Shown: in pieces, positions 46,379 to 58,903 of the stretch
How the letters are laid out: each line of letters starts with the position of its first letter
Position numbering within the stretch: position 1 is the stretch's first letter
Origin: Castellaniella defragrans
Lineage (GTDB): Bacteria; Pseudomonadota; Gammaproteobacteria; Burkholderiales; Burkholderiaceae_B
Reading direction: 5' to 3'
Assembly: GCF_014203015.1 (NCBI RefSeq)
Contig: NZ_JACHIB010000005.1
Coordinates: forward strand, 159,149-223,148
DNA: 64,000 bases
The notes under the pieces: model-generated
Told to the model about the DNA's origin: nothing
What the model saw: the letters and a program-made list of their open reading frames with translations, nothing else
Database searches by the model: none
Position numbers and translations under genes: made by a program

Positions 46379-47125
46379 TCAGTACATGTGCTGGCCGCCG
46401 TTCATGGCCAGGTTGCTGCCCGTCATGAAGGCCGCCAGGTCGCTGCAGACGAAGGCGACCAGGGCGCCGACCTCCTCGGGGCGGCCCAGCCGGCCGACCG
46501 GGATCTGGGAAATGATCTGGCTCTCCAGCACGTCGGGCGGCACGGCGGCGACCATGGCCGTGTCCATGTAGCCGGGCGATACCGTGTTGACGGTGATGCC
46601 CTTGCGCGCCAGTTCCAGCGCCAGCGATTTGGTGAAGCCGTGGATCCCGGCCTTGGCTGCGGCGTAGTTGGTCTGGCCGAACTGGCCCTTGCTGCCGTTG
46701 ATCGAGGCGATGTTGACGATGCGGCCCCAGCCGGCCTCGGCCATGTCGTCGACGAAGGGATGGGTGACGTTGAACATGGAGTCCAGGTTGGTGCGCAGCA
46801 CGCTGTCCCAGGCGGATTTCCGCATCTTGCGGAAGGTGCCGTCGCGCGTGATGCCGGCGTTGTTCACCAGGATGTCCACCCGGTGGCCGTCGGCCCGGAT
46901 GCGTTCGGCCATGGCCAGGCACGAGGCTTCGTCGGCCACGTCGGCGCCGTAGGCGTGGAAGGTGTAGCCGTCGCCGGCCTGGGCCTGCAGCCAGGCGGGG
47001 ACGTGGTCGTTGCCGGGGGAGTGGGCGACCAGGACGGTGTGGCCCTGCTCGTGCAGGGCGCGGGCGATGGCCTGGCCGAGTCCGCCGGTGCCGCCGGTGA
47101 CCAGTGCGGTATGGGAAGAGGACAT
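46379..47125 (-). CDS. phaB: Acetoacetyl-CoA reductase (SDR)
   Basis: A 248-residue short-chain dehydrogenase giving (R)-3-hydroxybutyryl-CoA for PHB synthesis. Signs: ALVTGGTGGLGQAIARAL (NADPH loop), VDILVNNAGITRDGTFRKM, IVNIASINGSKGQFGQTNYA and AAAKAGIHGFTKSLALE with the Ser-Tyr-Lys triad, VNTVSPGYMDTAMV, and SNLAMNGGQHMY at the C-terminus, which is typical of PhaB. It lies in one leftward block with the PHA synthase gene, though an ABC exporter group sits between them. No phaA was found in the window. Confidence 0.9.
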   Translation of the reverse strand: MSSSHTALVTGGTGGLGQAIARALHEQGHTVLVAHSPGNDHVPAWLQAQAGDGYTFHAYGADVADEASCLAMAERIRADGHRVDILVNNAGITRDGTFRKMRKSAWDSVLRTNLDSMFNVTHPFVDDMAEAGWGRIVNIASINGSKGQFGQTNYAAAKAGIHGFTKSLALELARKGITVNTVSPGYMDTAMVAAVPPDVLESQIISQIPVGRLGRPEEVGALVAFVCSDLAAFMTGSNLAMNGGQHMY

Positions 47126-47151
47126 GGTGGGCTCCTTGGTGGGGTGGGAAA

Positions 47152-48285
47152 TCAGGCCATGCTGCCGATGGTCGAACGGAACCGCCGCAGCGAGAGATGG
47201 AACATGATGGAACCGATGACCAGCAGCGCGGCGAACGAGGGCCAGACGACCTCGAAGCCGGCGCCCCGGTACAGGATCGCCTGCCCCAGCTCGACGAAGT
47301 GGGTGGTCGGCGCGGCCAGCATCAGGTCCTGGACGAACCGCGGCATGCTCTCGCGCGGCGTGGTGCTGCCCGAGAGCATCTGCAGCGGCAGCAGGATGAG
47401 GATCATCAGCATGCCGAACTGCGGCATGTTGCGCGCCAGGGTCGCCAGCCAGATGCCCATGGCGGTCATGGCGAACAGGTGCAGCGTGGCGCCGGTGAAG
47501 AACAGCGGCAGCGAGCCTTCGATCGGCACCTGCAGCAGGCCGCGCACGATGCCGTTGAGCGACAGGGCGGCGGCGGCCAGCACCACCAGGCTCATGGACC
47601 AGACCTTGGAGAGCATGATCTGCGCCGGCGTGACGGGCATGACCAGCAGGTGCTCGATGGTGCCGTGCTCGCGTTCGCGGATCAGGGCGGCGCCGGTCAG
47701 GATCAGCGACAGCATGGTGATCTGGTTGATGATCTCCATCAGGCCGCCGAACCAGGACTTTTCCAGGGCGGGATTGAAGCGCGCGCGCAGCACCAGGTCC
47801 ACCGGCGGGGCCATCGACGGATTGCGCCCGCGCAGGAAGGTCTCGATCTCGTCGAGGACGATCCGCTGGATGTTGCCGTTGCCGGTGAAGGCCTGGCTCA
47901 TGCGGGTGGCGTCCACGTTGATCTGGATCTCGGCCGCGCCGCCGGAGAGCACGTCGCGCTGGAAGTTCGGCGGGATGTTCAGCACGAAGGAATAGCGGCC
48001 GATGTCCATGCTGGGGTCCACTTCCTCGTGGCCGATCATGGCGGGCGGGATGAACTGGGGCGGATAGAAGGCGGCCGTGATCTGCTGGGACAGCGGGGAA
48101 TGGTCCTCGTCCACGATGGCGATGGCGACGTGGTGCAGGGTCTCAGGCACGGCCGTGGCGGCGGTGTAGACCGAGACGGTGAAGGAAAAGGCGATCAGCA
48201 CCAGCATGACGGGGTCGCGCCACAGGCTCCAGAGCTCCTTGATGCCCAGCCGCCAGATCGTGCCGAGGGAAGATTGCAGCCTCAT
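47152..48285 (-). CDS. ABC-2 type permease (YhhJ-like)
   Basis: A 377-residue inner-membrane permease. One N-terminal helix (LIAFSFTVSVYTAATAVPET), a periplasmic region (~50-170) and about five C-terminal helices (ITMLSLILTGAALIREREHG, then VWSMSLVVLAAAALSLNGIV and QFGMLMILILLPLQMLSGST) make the ABC-2 plan of the YhhJ/YbhR group. The REREHGTIEHLLVMPVTPA loop is characteristic. It starts two bases downstream of the RbbA-like gene and completes its exporter. The HlyD adaptor and outer-membrane factor are upstream in the same block. Confidence 0.9.
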   Translation of the reverse strand: MRLQSSLGTIWRLGIKELWSLWRDPVMLVLIAFSFTVSVYTAATAVPETLHHVAIAIVDEDHSPLSQQITAAFYPPQFIPPAMIGHEEVDPSMDIGRYSFVLNIPPNFQRDVLSGGAAEIQINVDATRMSQAFTGNGNIQRIVLDEIETFLRGRNPSMAPPVDLVLRARFNPALEKSWFGGLMEIINQITMLSLILTGAALIREREHGTIEHLLVMPVTPAQIMLSKVWSMSLVVLAAAALSLNGIVRGLLQVPIEGSLPLFFTGATLHLFAMTAMGIWLATLARNMPQFGMLMILILLPLQMLSGSTTPRESMPRFVQDLMLAAPTTHFVELGQAILYRGAGFEVVWPSFAALLVIGSIMFHLSLRRFRSTIGSMA

Positions 48286-48286
48286 G

Positions 48287-51124
48287 TCAGCGGTCCTGTT
48301 TGCGCAGAAGGGCGATGGCCGCGCCCAGGATGACCGGGATGGACAGCATCATCGGCCAGATCGAGGGCCAGAGGTCGCGGAATTCCAGCGCCTTGTTGAA
48401 GACGCCCCGGCTGATGGTGAACATGTAGGCGGCCGGGTAGGTCTGGCCGACGATCCGGCCCAGGCCCTCCAGCGAGCTGACCGGGTCCATCAGGCCCGAG
48501 AACTGGATGGCCGGGATCAGGGTGGCGATCATGGTGAAGAACATGGCGGCGATCTGGCTGCGCGTCATGGCCGAGGCCAGCAGGCCCAGGCCGGTGGCGG
48601 CGACGCAGTAGAGCACGCCGGTCAGCGCCAGGGTGGCGACGCTGCCCTTGATCGGCACGTCGAAGACCGTGACCGACAGCAGGCACATCGCCGCGAGGTT
48701 CAGCAGCGCCAGGCCGATGTAGGGGATCTGCTTGCCCAGCAGGAATTCCGTCCGCGTCACCGGAGTGACGTACAGGTTGATGATCGAGCCGATCTCCTTT
48801 TCGCGCACCACGGCCAGGGCCGTGAGCATGGCCGGCAGCATCATCAGCAGCAGCGGGATGACCACCGGCACCATGGCCGGCAGGCTGCGCACGTCCGGGT
48901 TGTAGCGGAAGCGCGTCTCCAGGTCGGCCGCCGAGGCGACCGGCACGCCCAGGCGTTCCCGCGCCTGCTGCGCCAGCCATTGCTGGTGCATGCCCTGGAC
49001 ATAGCCCTTGAGGGTCTCGGCGCGCTGCGGCATGGCGCCGTCGATCCAGGCGCCGATCTCGGCCGTGCGCCCGTGCAGCAGGTCGCGGCCGAAGCCGGGA
49101 GGGATCTCGATCGCCAGGGACAGCTCGCCGCTGCGCATGCGGCGGTCCATGTCGGCCTCGTCGAGGATGGGGGGATGCTCGACGAAGTAGCGCGAGCCCG
49201 ACAGGTTCAGCGCATAGTCGCGGCTGATCGTGCTGTTGTCCCGGTCCAGCACCGCGAAGCTCAGGTTCTCCACGTCCATGCTGATGCCGAAGCCGATGAC
49301 GAACATCAGCACCAGCGAGCCCAGCAGGGCCAGCGTGCCGCGCACCGGGTCGCGGCGCAGTTCCATGGATTCGCGCCGCATGGTGCTGAACAGGCGGCCC
49401 GGGCTGAAGGAGGGGATGCGCGGCGCCCGGCGGGGCGCGGGGACGGGGGTTCCGGGGTTCGCGCCCGCGCCCGCGGCGGGGGTCGCCGGCGCCTCGGGCG
49501 TGGCGGTCCCAGGTGCGGCGGTCCCAGGTACGCTGGTCCCAGGCGCGGCGGCCTCGGGCGCGACGGTCCCCGGGGACGGCGCGGGCTCGCCGCTGGCTTC
49601 CAGCAGATAGCCGATGAAGGCCTCTTCCAGCGTCCGGGCGCCGCGCTTGCGCACCAGCTCGGCGGGCCGGTCGCTGTCGAGCACGCGGCCCGCATGCATC
49701 ATGGACATGCGGTCGCAGCGCTCGGCCTCGTTCATGAAGTGGGTGGAAATGAAGATCGTCACCCGGTCGCGCCGCGACAGGGCGATCAGCAGGCGCCAGA
49801 ACTCGTCGCGGGCCACCGGGTCCACGCCCGAGGTCGGCTCGTCCAGGATCAGCAGCTCGGGCTCGTGCACCATGGCCACGGCCAGCGACAGGCGCTGGCG
49901 GATGCCCAGCGGCAGGCTGTCGGGCAGCATGTCCAGCGCCTCGCCCAGGCCGAAGCGCGCCACCATGGTCCGGACGCGCTCGTCGATGCGCTCCGGCGGG
50001 ACGTGGAACAGGCGGGCGTGCAGGACCAGGTTCTGGCGCACCGTCAGCTCGCCGTAGAGCGAGAAGGACTGCGACATGTAGCCGACCCGGCGGCGCACGT
50101 CCAGGTCGTCGGGATCGATCTCGCGGCCGAACAGCCAGGCGCGGCCTTCGCTGGCGGGCAGCAGTCCGGTCAGCATCTTCATGGTGGTCGACTTGCCGCA
50201 GCCGTTCGAGCCGAGGAAGCCGAAGATCTCGCCGCGGCGGATGCGGAAGCTGACGTGATCGACGGCGACGAAATCGCCGAAGCGCATGGTCAGGTCGTGG
50301 GCCTCGATGGCGATGTCCTGCTCGCCGTCTCCGGGCAGCGGCGGAATCTCCACGGGGGCGTAGCCCTCGCGCCGGGCGGCCGGCAGCAGGTGGATGAAGG
50401 CCGACTCCAGCGTCGCCTGGCCCGTGGTCCGCAGCAGCTCGGCCGGCGTGCCGGTGGCGAGGATGCGGCCCGCGTCCATGGCGACCAGCCAGTCGAAGCG
50501 CTGCGCCTCGTCCATGTAGGCGGTGGCGACGACCACGCTCATCGCCGGCTGGCCGGCGCGGATGCGGGCGATCAGCTCCCAGAACTGGGCGCGGGCCAGG
50601 GGGTCCACGCCGGTCGTCGGCTCGTCCAGGATCAGGAAGTCCGGGTCGTGGATCAGGGCGCAGCACAGGCTGAGCTTCTGCTTCATGCCGCCCGAGAGCT
50701 TGCCGGCCGGCCGCGCCAGGAAGGGGTGCAGGCCGGTGCTGCGGGTCAGGTCGTCGATGCGGCGGCGCCGCTCGGCGGCCCCGTGGCCGAACAGGCGGGC
50801 GAAGAACTGCAGGTTTTCCTCGACCGAGAGAGTGGGGTAGAGGTTCTTCCCCAGCCCCTGAGGCATGTAGGCGATGCGCGGGCAGGTGCGCTTGCGGTGG
50901 GCGCGCCGCGCCATGTCGCCGCCCAGGACCTCGGCCCGGCCTTCCTGGATGACGCGGGCTCCGGCCAGGATCGACAGCAGGGTGGATTTGCCCACGCCGT
51001 CCGGGCCGATCAGGCCGACCATGCGGCCGGCCGGGATGTCGAGGTCGATGCGGTCCAGCGCCCGGGTCTTGCCGTAGCGGTGGCTCAGCCCCTGGATCCG
51101 GGCGACGGAAGCGTCCTGCGTCAT
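48287..51124 (-). CDS. RbbA-like ABC protein: two ATPase domains fused to an ABC-2 permease
   Basis: A 945-residue fusion. First ATPase ~10-240 ([44 protein letters not shown]); second ~270-500 ([28 protein letters not shown] where LSGG is degenerate, [18 protein letters not shown]). A Pro/Ala/Gly/Thr linker (~520-565) leads to an ABC-2 permease half (~590-945) with a periplasmic loop and several helices ([20 protein letters not shown]). Size and order match E. coli RbbA/YhiH-type proteins that work with YhhJ and the adaptor YhiI. Export substrate unknown. The second ATPase's altered signature may make the pair asymmetric. It starts five bases after the adaptor stop. Confidence 0.9.
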   Translation of the reverse strand: MTQDASVARIQGLSHRYGKTRALDRIDLDIPAGRMVGLIGPDGVGKSTLLSILAGARVIQEGRAEVLGGDMARRAHRKRTCPRIAYMPQGLGKNLYPTLSVEENLQFFARLFGHGAAERRRRIDDLTRSTGLHPFLARPAGKLSGGMKQKLSLCCALIHDPDFLILDEPTTGVDPLARAQFWELIARIRAGQPAMSVVVATAYMDEAQRFDWLVAMDAGRILATGTPAELLRTTGQATLESAFIHLLPAARREGYAPVEIPPLPGDGEQDIAIEAHDLTMRFGDFVAVDHVSFRIRRGEIFGFLGSNGCGKSTTMKMLTGLLPASEGRAWLFGREIDPDDLDVRRRVGYMSQSFSLYGELTVRQNLVLHARLFHVPPERIDERVRTMVARFGLGEALDMLPDSLPLGIRQRLSLAVAMVHEPELLILDEPTSGVDPVARDEFWRLLIALSRRDRVTIFISTHFMNEAERCDRMSMMHAGRVLDSDRPAELVRKRGARTLEEAFIGYLLEASGEPAPSPGTVAPEAAAPGTSVPGTAAPGTATPEAPATPAAGAGANPGTPVPAPRRAPRIPSFSPGRLFSTMRRESMELRRDPVRGTLALLGSLVLMFVIGFGISMDVENLSFAVLDRDNSTISRDYALNLSGSRYFVEHPPILDEADMDRRMRSGELSLAIEIPPGFGRDLLHGRTAEIGAWIDGAMPQRAETLKGYVQGMHQQWLAQQARERLGVPVASAADLETRFRYNPDVRSLPAMVPVVIPLLLMMLPAMLTALAVVREKEIGSIINLYVTPVTRTEFLLGKQIPYIGLALLNLAAMCLLSVTVFDVPIKGSVATLALTGVLYCVAATGLGLLASAMTRSQIAAMFFTMIATLIPAIQFSGLMDPVSSLEGLGRIVGQTYPAAYMFTISRGVFNKALEFRDLWPSIWPMMLSIPVILGAAIALLRKQDR
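49502..49576 (-). repeat. 15-bp tandem repeat in the RbbA-like linker
   Basis: Five units of 15 bp (first GGCGGTCCCAGGTGC at 49502, then 49517, 49532, 49547 and 49562, with increasing variation) encode Pro-Gly-Thr-type pentapeptides ([10 protein letters not shown]-like). The unit keeps the frame, so copy-number change would alter only linker length. Confidence 0.75.
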
Positions 51125-51128
51125 GGGC

Positions 51129-52205
51129 TTACCCGGGCAGGCGGACGGTCAGGGTGTCGGGCCAGGGCCGGGAGGCGTCGGTGCGCACCCAGGCGACGCC
51201 GGGCAGGCCGGTCTTGACCTGCTCCAGGTGCTTCTGCAGCAGGTCCCGGGGGATGCGCGCCTTGATGCGGAACATGAGCTTCTGGCGCTCGCTGGCCGTC
51301 TCCACCGTCTTGGGCGTGAACTGCGCCTGGCTGGCGACGAAGGCGACTTCGGCGGGGATCACGTACTGCGGGGCGGCATCCAGGACGATGCGGACTTCGC
51401 TGCCCAGCGCCATGCGGCCGGCGACCGCCTCGGGCATGAAGAAGGTCATGGTCACGTCGGACAGGTCCAGCATGTTGAGCACGCGGCCGCCGGCGGCCAG
51501 GACTTCGCCCGGCTGGGCCACGCGCAGCTGGATGCGGCCGTCGCGCGGGGCCTTCAGGCGGCTGTCCTCCAGGTCGGCCTGGATGCGCGCCACCGTGGCG
51601 GCGGCGGCCGCCACGGCGGATTCGGCGCCCACCTGGTCGGCCCTGGCCGCCGCCACGCCGGCCTGGGCCGACACCACCTGGGCGCGGGCGGCGGCCAGGC
51701 CGGCTTCGGCACTGTGCAGCCGGGCCTGGTCGTCGTCCAGCTCCTGCTGCGAGGCGGCGCCGCGCTTGACCAGCGAGCTGGAGCGGTTCAGGCGCTGCCG
51801 GGCGGCGAACAGGTCGCTCTCGCGCTGCCTGACGACGGCCTGCGCGGTGGCGACGTCGCTTTCCCGCAGGGCGACCTGGGCCTGGGCCGCGACCACGGCA
51901 TGGCCGGCCTGTCGCTGGCGCGCCTGGGCTTCCTCGAACTGGGCCTGCAGGGAATCCGGGTTCATGAGGGCCAGGGTCTGGCCGGCCTGGACGAAGTCGC
52001 CCTCGTCGACCAGGATCCGGTCGACCCGGCCGGGCAGCTTGGTGGCGATGTCGATCTCGGTGGCCTCGATGCGGCCGTTGCCCTGCATGAAGCCGGGGCC
52101 GGGGCCGCGGTCCTGGGACCAGAGCCAGGCGCCGTAGGCGCCGGCGGCCACGGCGGCGAGCAGGACCAGCGGCAGGGATTTCTTGATTGTGTCGGTGAGG
52201 TTCAT
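51129..52205 (-). CDS. HlyD-family periplasmic adaptor (YhiI-like)
   Basis: A 358-residue membrane-fusion protein: N-terminal anchor [20 protein letters not shown], lipoyl half [20 protein letters not shown], a long helical hairpin (~80-220, [20 protein letters not shown] through [18 protein letters not shown]), the second half [20 protein letters not shown] and a beta domain with [20 protein letters not shown], a segment typical of the YhiI/YbhG group. It lies between the outer-membrane factor gene (five bases after its stop) and the ABC gene, and would link the two. MNLTD at 52205 is the start; the longer frame upstream belongs to shadow sequence. Confidence 0.9.
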   Translation of the reverse strand: MNLTDTIKKSLPLVLLAAVAAGAYGAWLWSQDRGPGPGFMQGNGRIEATEIDIATKLPGRVDRILVDEGDFVQAGQTLALMNPDSLQAQFEEAQARQRQAGHAVVAAQAQVALRESDVATAQAVVRQRESDLFAARQRLNRSSSLVKRGAASQQELDDDQARLHSAEAGLAAARAQVVSAQAGVAAARADQVGAESAVAAAAATVARIQADLEDSRLKAPRDGRIQLRVAQPGEVLAAGGRVLNMLDLSDVTMTFFMPEAVAGRMALGSEVRIVLDAAPQYVIPAEVAFVASQAQFTPKTVETASERQKLMFRIKARIPRDLLQKHLEQVKTGLPGVAWVRTDASRPWPDTLTVRLPG

Positions 52206-52210
52206 GTGGC

Positions 52211-53740
52211 TCAGGGATCGGGATGGGGGATGGAGGCGGGGCGGCCCGCGGCCGGCGCGGCGGCGTCCGGCGCCTGGCCGGCGCCGCCGCCCAGGGCGGC
52301 GTACAGGGCCACCTGGCTCGACAGCCAGGCGCGGCGGACCTGCACCAGCTGCTGCTGGGCCGTCAGCAGGTCGCGCTTGGCGTCCAGGACTTCCAGGTAG
52401 GGCGCGGCGCCGCTGTCGTAGCGCAGCTGGGCCAGGTCGGCGCGTTCGGCCTGGGTGCGCGCCATGCGGGCCTGGATCTCCATCTGCCCGGCCAGGCCCT
52501 GGCGGGCCGACAGGGCGTCGGCCACCTCGCGGAAGGCGGTCTGGATGCTTTTCTCGTAGGTGGCTACCGCCATGTCGCGGCGCACCTCGGCCACGTCCAG
52601 GTTGGCCCGCAGGCGGCCGGCCGTGAAGATCGGGACTTCGATGACCGGCGCGAAAGTCCAGGCCTTGCTGCCGTCGCCGAACAGCCCGTCGAGCTCGGCG
52701 CTGGCCGTGCCGAAGCCCGAGGTCAGCGCGATGCGCGGCAGGAAGGCGGCGCGCGCGGCGCCGATGCGGGCGTGCGCGGATCGCAGCTGATGCTCGGCGG
52801 CGCGGATGTCCGGCCGGGCCAGCAGGACCTCGGAGGGCAGGCCGGGTTCCAGCCGGGCCAGCCGGGTGGCTGCCAGGTCGATGCCGCGGGTCGGCGCGAT
52901 GCCGGGGTCGGTGCCCGCCAGCAGCGTCAGTGCGTGCGCGGCGGCGGCCCGCTCCTGCTTGAGCTGGGCCTGCAGGGATTCGGCCTGGATCAGCAGGGTG
53001 CGCACCTGGGTCAGTTCCAGCTCCGAGGACGAGCCGACCGCCTTGCGCTGCTGGAAGATGTCCAGGGACTGGCGCCGGTTGCGCACGGCCTCGTCGGCCA
53101 GGAAGGCGCGCTGGTCCAGTTCCCGCAGGGCCAGCACCGAATCGGCCACCTGGCGCACCAGCGCCACCTGCACGGCCTGCCGGGCCGCGTCGGTCGCCAG
53201 CCAGTCGTCCAGCGCGGCGTCCTTCAGGTTGCGGATCCGGCCCCAGAGGTCGATTTCCCAGCCGGTCAGGCCGATGCTCGCCTGGTGCTGCGACTGGATC
53301 TGCGGCTGGCCGGTCAGGGTGAGGTCGCCGGGCACGCGGCTGCGTTCGATGCTGCCCTGGGCGCCGACCGACGGCGCCAGGTCGGCGCGCTGGATGCGGT
53401 AGGCGGCCTCGGCCTCGCGCACGCGCAGCACGGCCAGCCGCAGGTCGCGGTTGTGCTCCAGCGCCAGGCCGATCAGCCGGCGCATGTCGGGATCCTGGAA
53501 GTAGTGCGCCCAGTCCAGGTCGTGCAGCGCGCGGACGGTGGCCGTGTCCGTGTCGGCGGGCCAGGCGTCGGCGACCGGCGGGGGCGGCAGGCGGGTCTCG
53601 GGCGCCAGGCTGACGCAGGCCGACAGGGCCAGCAGGCCGGCGGCGCCCAGGGCGCGCAGCAGGAGCCGGCCGCCGGCGATGCCGGCCCCGGAGGTGCGCG
53701 CGCCGCGCGGGGAGGGGCGGTGCGGAGTCTGCCGGGACAT
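52211..53740 (-). CDS. NodT/OprM-family outer-membrane efflux lipoprotein
   Basis: A 509-residue outer-membrane channel of tripartite exporters. The N-terminus is long and basic, followed by a lipobox LLALSACVS (lipid-bearing Cys). Paired OEP repeats follow: [60 protein letters not shown] and in the second half [34 protein letters not shown]. It should form the exit duct for the adaptor and ABC proteins encoded downstream. Three bases separate its start from the phaC stop, so it is in the phaC transcript. Confidence 0.9.
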   Translation of the reverse strand: MSRQTPHRPSPRGARTSGAGIAGGRLLLRALGAAGLLALSACVSLAPETRLPPPPVADAWPADTDTATVRALHDLDWAHYFQDPDMRRLIGLALEHNRDLRLAVLRVREAEAAYRIQRADLAPSVGAQGSIERSRVPGDLTLTGQPQIQSQHQASIGLTGWEIDLWGRIRNLKDAALDDWLATDAARQAVQVALVRQVADSVLALRELDQRAFLADEAVRNRRQSLDIFQQRKAVGSSSELELTQVRTLLIQAESLQAQLKQERAAAAHALTLLAGTDPGIAPTRGIDLAATRLARLEPGLPSEVLLARPDIRAAEHQLRSAHARIGAARAAFLPRIALTSGFGTASAELDGLFGDGSKAWTFAPVIEVPIFTAGRLRANLDVAEVRRDMAVATYEKSIQTAFREVADALSARQGLAGQMEIQARMARTQAERADLAQLRYDSGAAPYLEVLDAKRDLLTAQQQLVQVRRAWLSSQVALYAALGGGAGQAPDAAAPAAGRPASIPHPDP

Positions 53741-53743
53741 GGC

Positions 53744-55498
53744 TCAGGTCTCCCGCACGTAGCGCCCGGGGGCGTCTTCCAGGGCCGGCCGGCCGGGGAT
53801 GCCCAGGGGCGGCGGGGCCTCGGGCTCGCCCGAGCGCTCCGCCAGCCACTGCGACCAGGCGGTCCACCAGGACCCGTCGTTGACCGGGGTGGAGGCCATC
53901 CATTCGTCGGGTGGCAGGAAGGGGTCGCCGGGCTGGCGGACGCGGATGCGGTACTGGCGGCGGGGATGGCCGGGCTCGTTGACGATGCCGGCGTTGTGGC
54001 CGCCGCTGGTGAGCACGAAGCTCAGCTCGCCCGGGAAGAACTGGTGCAGCTTGTAGACCGAGCGCCAGGGGGCGACGTGGTCGGTGACGGTGCCCACGGC
54101 GAACATCGGCAGCCGGATGTCGCCCACGGACACGGGCCGCCCGCCCACCGGGTAGCGGCCGGCGCTCAGGTCGTTGTTCAGGTACAGCCGCCGCAGGTAC
54201 TGCGAATGCATGCGGGCGGGCATGCGGGTGGCGTCGGCGTTCCAGGCCATCAGGTCGTTCATGGGCCGGCGCTCGCCCAGCAGGTATTCGTGGATGGCGC
54301 GCGACCAGAGCAGATCGTAGGACCGCAGCATCTGGAAGGCGCCCGCCATCTGCTCGGCGCTGAAGTAGCCGCGCCGCCCCATCTGGGCTTCCAGCATGTG
54401 GACCTGGGCTTCGTCGATGAACAGGCCGATTTCCCCCGGTTCGCTGAAATCGACCTGGGCCGTGAACAGGCTGATGCTGGCGAGCCGCTTGTCGCCGTCG
54501 CGCGCCATGGCGGCGGCCGCGACCGCCAGCAGCGTGCCGCCCAGGCAGTAGCCGGTGGCGTGGACGCGGTGCTTCGGCTGGATGCGCCCGATGGCGTCCA
54601 GGGCGGCGAAGAAACCGTCGCGCAGATAGTCGTCCATGCCCAGGTCGGCGTCCTCGTCGGTGGGATTCTTCCAGGAGATGCAGTAGACGGTGTAGCCCTG
54701 GTCGCGCAGGAAGCGGACCAGCGAATTGTGCGGCGACAGGTCCAGGATGTAGTACTTCATGATCCAGGCGGGCACCAGCAGGACCGGTTCCGGGCGCACG
54801 GTTTCGGTCGTGGGGGCGTACTGGATCAGCTCGATCAGCCGGTTGCGCAGGACCACCTTGCCCGGGGTGACGGCCACGTCGCGCCCGACACGGAACTTGT
54901 CCGCCCCGGCGACCGGCATCTCGGCCTGGTGGCGGACGATGTCCTCCAGCAGATAGCCGCCGCCGCGCAGCAGGTTCATCCCGCCTTCCCGGACCGTGCG
55001 GTCGAGGGCGACCGGATTGGTCCAGAGCTGGTTGCCCGGCGACATCATGTCCAGCCACTGCCGCGCCCAGAACGAGACCTGCTGCAGGTGATGCGGATCG
55101 GTGCCGTGCAGGTCGGACGTGGCTTCCTCCCACCAGGCCTGGGTCAGCAGGAAGCCCTGGTGCAGCAGGTTGTACGGCCAGCGGCACCAGGCCGGATCGC
55201 TGAAGCGGCGGTCGGTCTCGGGCGGCGTGACGCAGACCCGCGACGGATCGCCGGACGCCCGCAGGCAGTCGTACAGATAGTGCGCCAGTTCGCCCTGGTG
55301 GCTGGCGGCCAGGCGCAGCAGTTCGGTCTGCTTGCCGGGCGAGGCCGCCAGGTGCAGGGCCCAGTCCAGCCACGCCAGGCTGAGCGAGGCGGGCGAGAGC
55401 GACGCGAAGGCGCGCGCCTGGCTGGCGTGGAAATATTGATCGGTGGCCCGGGCGGCGGCCCGGGAATCGATGGTGCGGCCGTTGGAAGATGGTGGCAT
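53744..55498 (-). CDS. phaC: Class I poly(3-hydroxyalkanoate) synthase
   Basis: A 584-residue PHA polymerase that joins (R)-3-hydroxyacyl-CoA into polyester granules. The lipase-like box is GYCLGG with the catalytic Cys318; the catalytic Asp is probably in VTDHVAPW and the His in [13 protein letters not shown]-terminal family segments include [34 protein letters not shown] and [20 protein letters not shown]. Residue numbering is close to the Cupriavidus enzyme. It leads a leftward block that also contains an exporter, PhaB, MaoC-Pta and AckA. A dyad operator and an FNR-like box lie just upstream, next to a divergent TetR gene. No phasin or phaA is seen. Confidence 0.92.
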   Translation of the reverse strand: MPPSSNGRTIDSRAAARATDQYFHASQARAFASLSPASLSLAWLDWALHLAASPGKQTELLRLAASHQGELAHYLYDCLRASGDPSRVCVTPPETDRRFSDPAWCRWPYNLLHQGFLLTQAWWEEATSDLHGTDPHHLQQVSFWARQWLDMMSPGNQLWTNPVALDRTVREGGMNLLRGGGYLLEDIVRHQAEMPVAGADKFRVGRDVAVTPGKVVLRNRLIELIQYAPTTETVRPEPVLLVPAWIMKYYILDLSPHNSLVRFLRDQGYTVYCISWKNPTDEDADLGMDDYLRDGFFAALDAIGRIQPKHRVHATGYCLGGTLLAVAAAAMARDGDKRLASISLFTAQVDFSEPGEIGLFIDEAQVHMLEAQMGRRGYFSAEQMAGAFQMLRSYDLLWSRAIHEYLLGERRPMNDLMAWNADATRMPARMHSQYLRRLYLNNDLSAGRYPVGGRPVSVGDIRLPMFAVGTVTDHVAPWRSVYKLHQFFPGELSFVLTSGGHNAGIVNEPGHPRRQYRIRVRQPGDPFLPPDEWMASTPVNDGSWWTAWSQWLAERSGEPEAPPPLGIPGRPALEDAPGRYVRET

Positions 55499-55509
55499 GG
55501 CGGTCCCCC

Positions 55510-55531
55510 TTAACGACTTTTTAGTCGATAA
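55510..55531. promoter_or_regulatory. Candidate TetR operator between phaC and the TetR gene
   Basis: An inverted repeat with arms TTAACGACT and AGTCGATAA (one mismatch) around TTTT begins 12 bases upstream of the phaC start. Its position in the divergent gap suggests repression of phaC and the exporter block by the adjacent TetR protein. Confidence 0.6.
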
Positions 55532-55545
55532 TTCACCTGCCAGTC

Positions 55546-55559
55546 CTGATGCAGATCAA
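55546..55559. promoter_or_regulatory. FNR/ANR-like box (one mismatch) upstream of phaC
   Basis: CTGATGCAGATCAA matches TTGAT-N4-ATCAA at 9 of 10 positions. Its centre is about 54 bases upstream of the phaC start and about 43 upstream of the TetR start. Low-oxygen control of the PHA/acetate block would be biologically sensible. Confidence 0.4.
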
Positions 55560-55595
55560 TGGCGCCGCCGAACTTTTCTTCCAGAATCAATCGCC

Positions 55596-56312
55596 ATGCC
55601 GAACACGCCGCCCTCGAATCCGCCCGCCGCTGGCCAGCCGCCGGGCGCCGCGCCGCCCCCCGCCGGCCGCCAGCCCAGGAACCGGCGCCTGCCCGCCCAC
55701 GAGCGCCGCGACCAGATCCTGGACGCGGCCCTGCACGAATTCTCGGAGCGCGGCTTCGGCGCGGCGCGGATGGACGACATCGCCGCCCGCGCCGGCCTGT
55801 CCAAGGGCGGCCTGTATGCGCACTTTGAAAGCAAGGACGCCGTGTTCCAGGCGCTGATGCAGCGCATGCTGCTGCCGGACCTGCTGTTCGGCGAGCGGCC
55901 GCCCGAGCGGGCTCCCCAGGGCGATGCGCGGCAGCCGCAGGCCGCGCTGGCGGACCTGGTGGACGGTTTCCTGGATCGCGCCTATGCGCGGCTGGAGGAC
56001 GATCGCTTCATCCGTACGCTGCACCTGCTGATCGCCGAAGGGCCGCGGATGCCGGATGTCCTCGGCGGCTGGCGCGACAACCATCTGCGCCTGCTGCAGA
56101 GCCAGCAGGCCCTGATGCGGCGCGCGGTGGAAAGCGGCGCGCTGCGCGACAGCGCGCTGACCGACATGGTGCAGCTGATCCACGCCCCCGTCCTGCTGGG
56201 CGCCGTGCTGAGGATGCTGCAGGACGACGAGCACGTGCGCGCCGTGCTGCCGCGTCTGCGGGCGGCCCATCGCCGCCTGCTGCTGGAACTGCTGCCGCCC
56301 GATCCCGCCTGA
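55596..56312 (+). CDS. TetR/AcrR-family regulator divergent from phaC
   Basis: A 238-residue regulator with an unusually long Pro/Ala-rich N-terminus (~35 residues, PPAAGQPPGAAPPPAGRQPR) before the HTH: RRDQILDAALHEFSERGFGA, ARMDDIAARAGLSKGGLYAH, FESKDAVFQALMQ. The C-terminal domain resembles the TetR_C of efflux-pump regulators (FIRTLHLLIAEGPRMPDVLG). ATG 55596 is used; a later start nearer the HTH is possible. It shares a 97-bp promoter gap with phaC that contains the dyad at 55510, so it probably controls the PHA/exporter block and itself. Confidence 0.87.
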   Translation: MPNTPPSNPPAAGQPPGAAPPPAGRQPRNRRLPAHERRDQILDAALHEFSERGFGAARMDDIAARAGLSKGGLYAHFESKDAVFQALMQRMLLPDLLFGERPPERAPQGDARQPQAALADLVDGFLDRAYARLEDDRFIRTLHLLIAEGPRMPDVLGGWRDNHLRLLQSQQALMRRAVESGALRDSALTDMVQLIHAPVLLGAVLRMLQDDEHVRAVLPRLRAAHRRLLLELLPPDPA

Positions 56313-56372
56313 GGCCGGCCGGGCTGCTTGCCGTCCGCCTCGCGGCCCGCATCCGCGTCGCGGCGTGCCGGC

Positions 56373-56401
56373 ACGGGACGGCCCGCCGGGGACCGTCCCG
56401 T
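56373..56401. terminator. Hairpin between the convergent TetR and tex genes
   Basis: A perfect 9-bp stem (ACGGGACGG at 56373-56381 with CCGTCCCGT at 56393-56401) lies in the 97-bp convergent gap. It can serve both strands; T-runs are absent. Confidence 0.5.
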
Positions 56402-56409
56402 ATGCGGAC

Positions 56410-58785
<2,376 letters not shown>

Positions 58786-58903
58786 GGATATCGCAAAGCA
58801 AAGTACCGGTACAAGCGGCGCATTTTGCCACACCCGGCCCGCCGGACCGGGATGCGTGGCGTATCATCCGGGGGTCGAACCCTATCCACGCCGTGCCCGC
58901 GCC

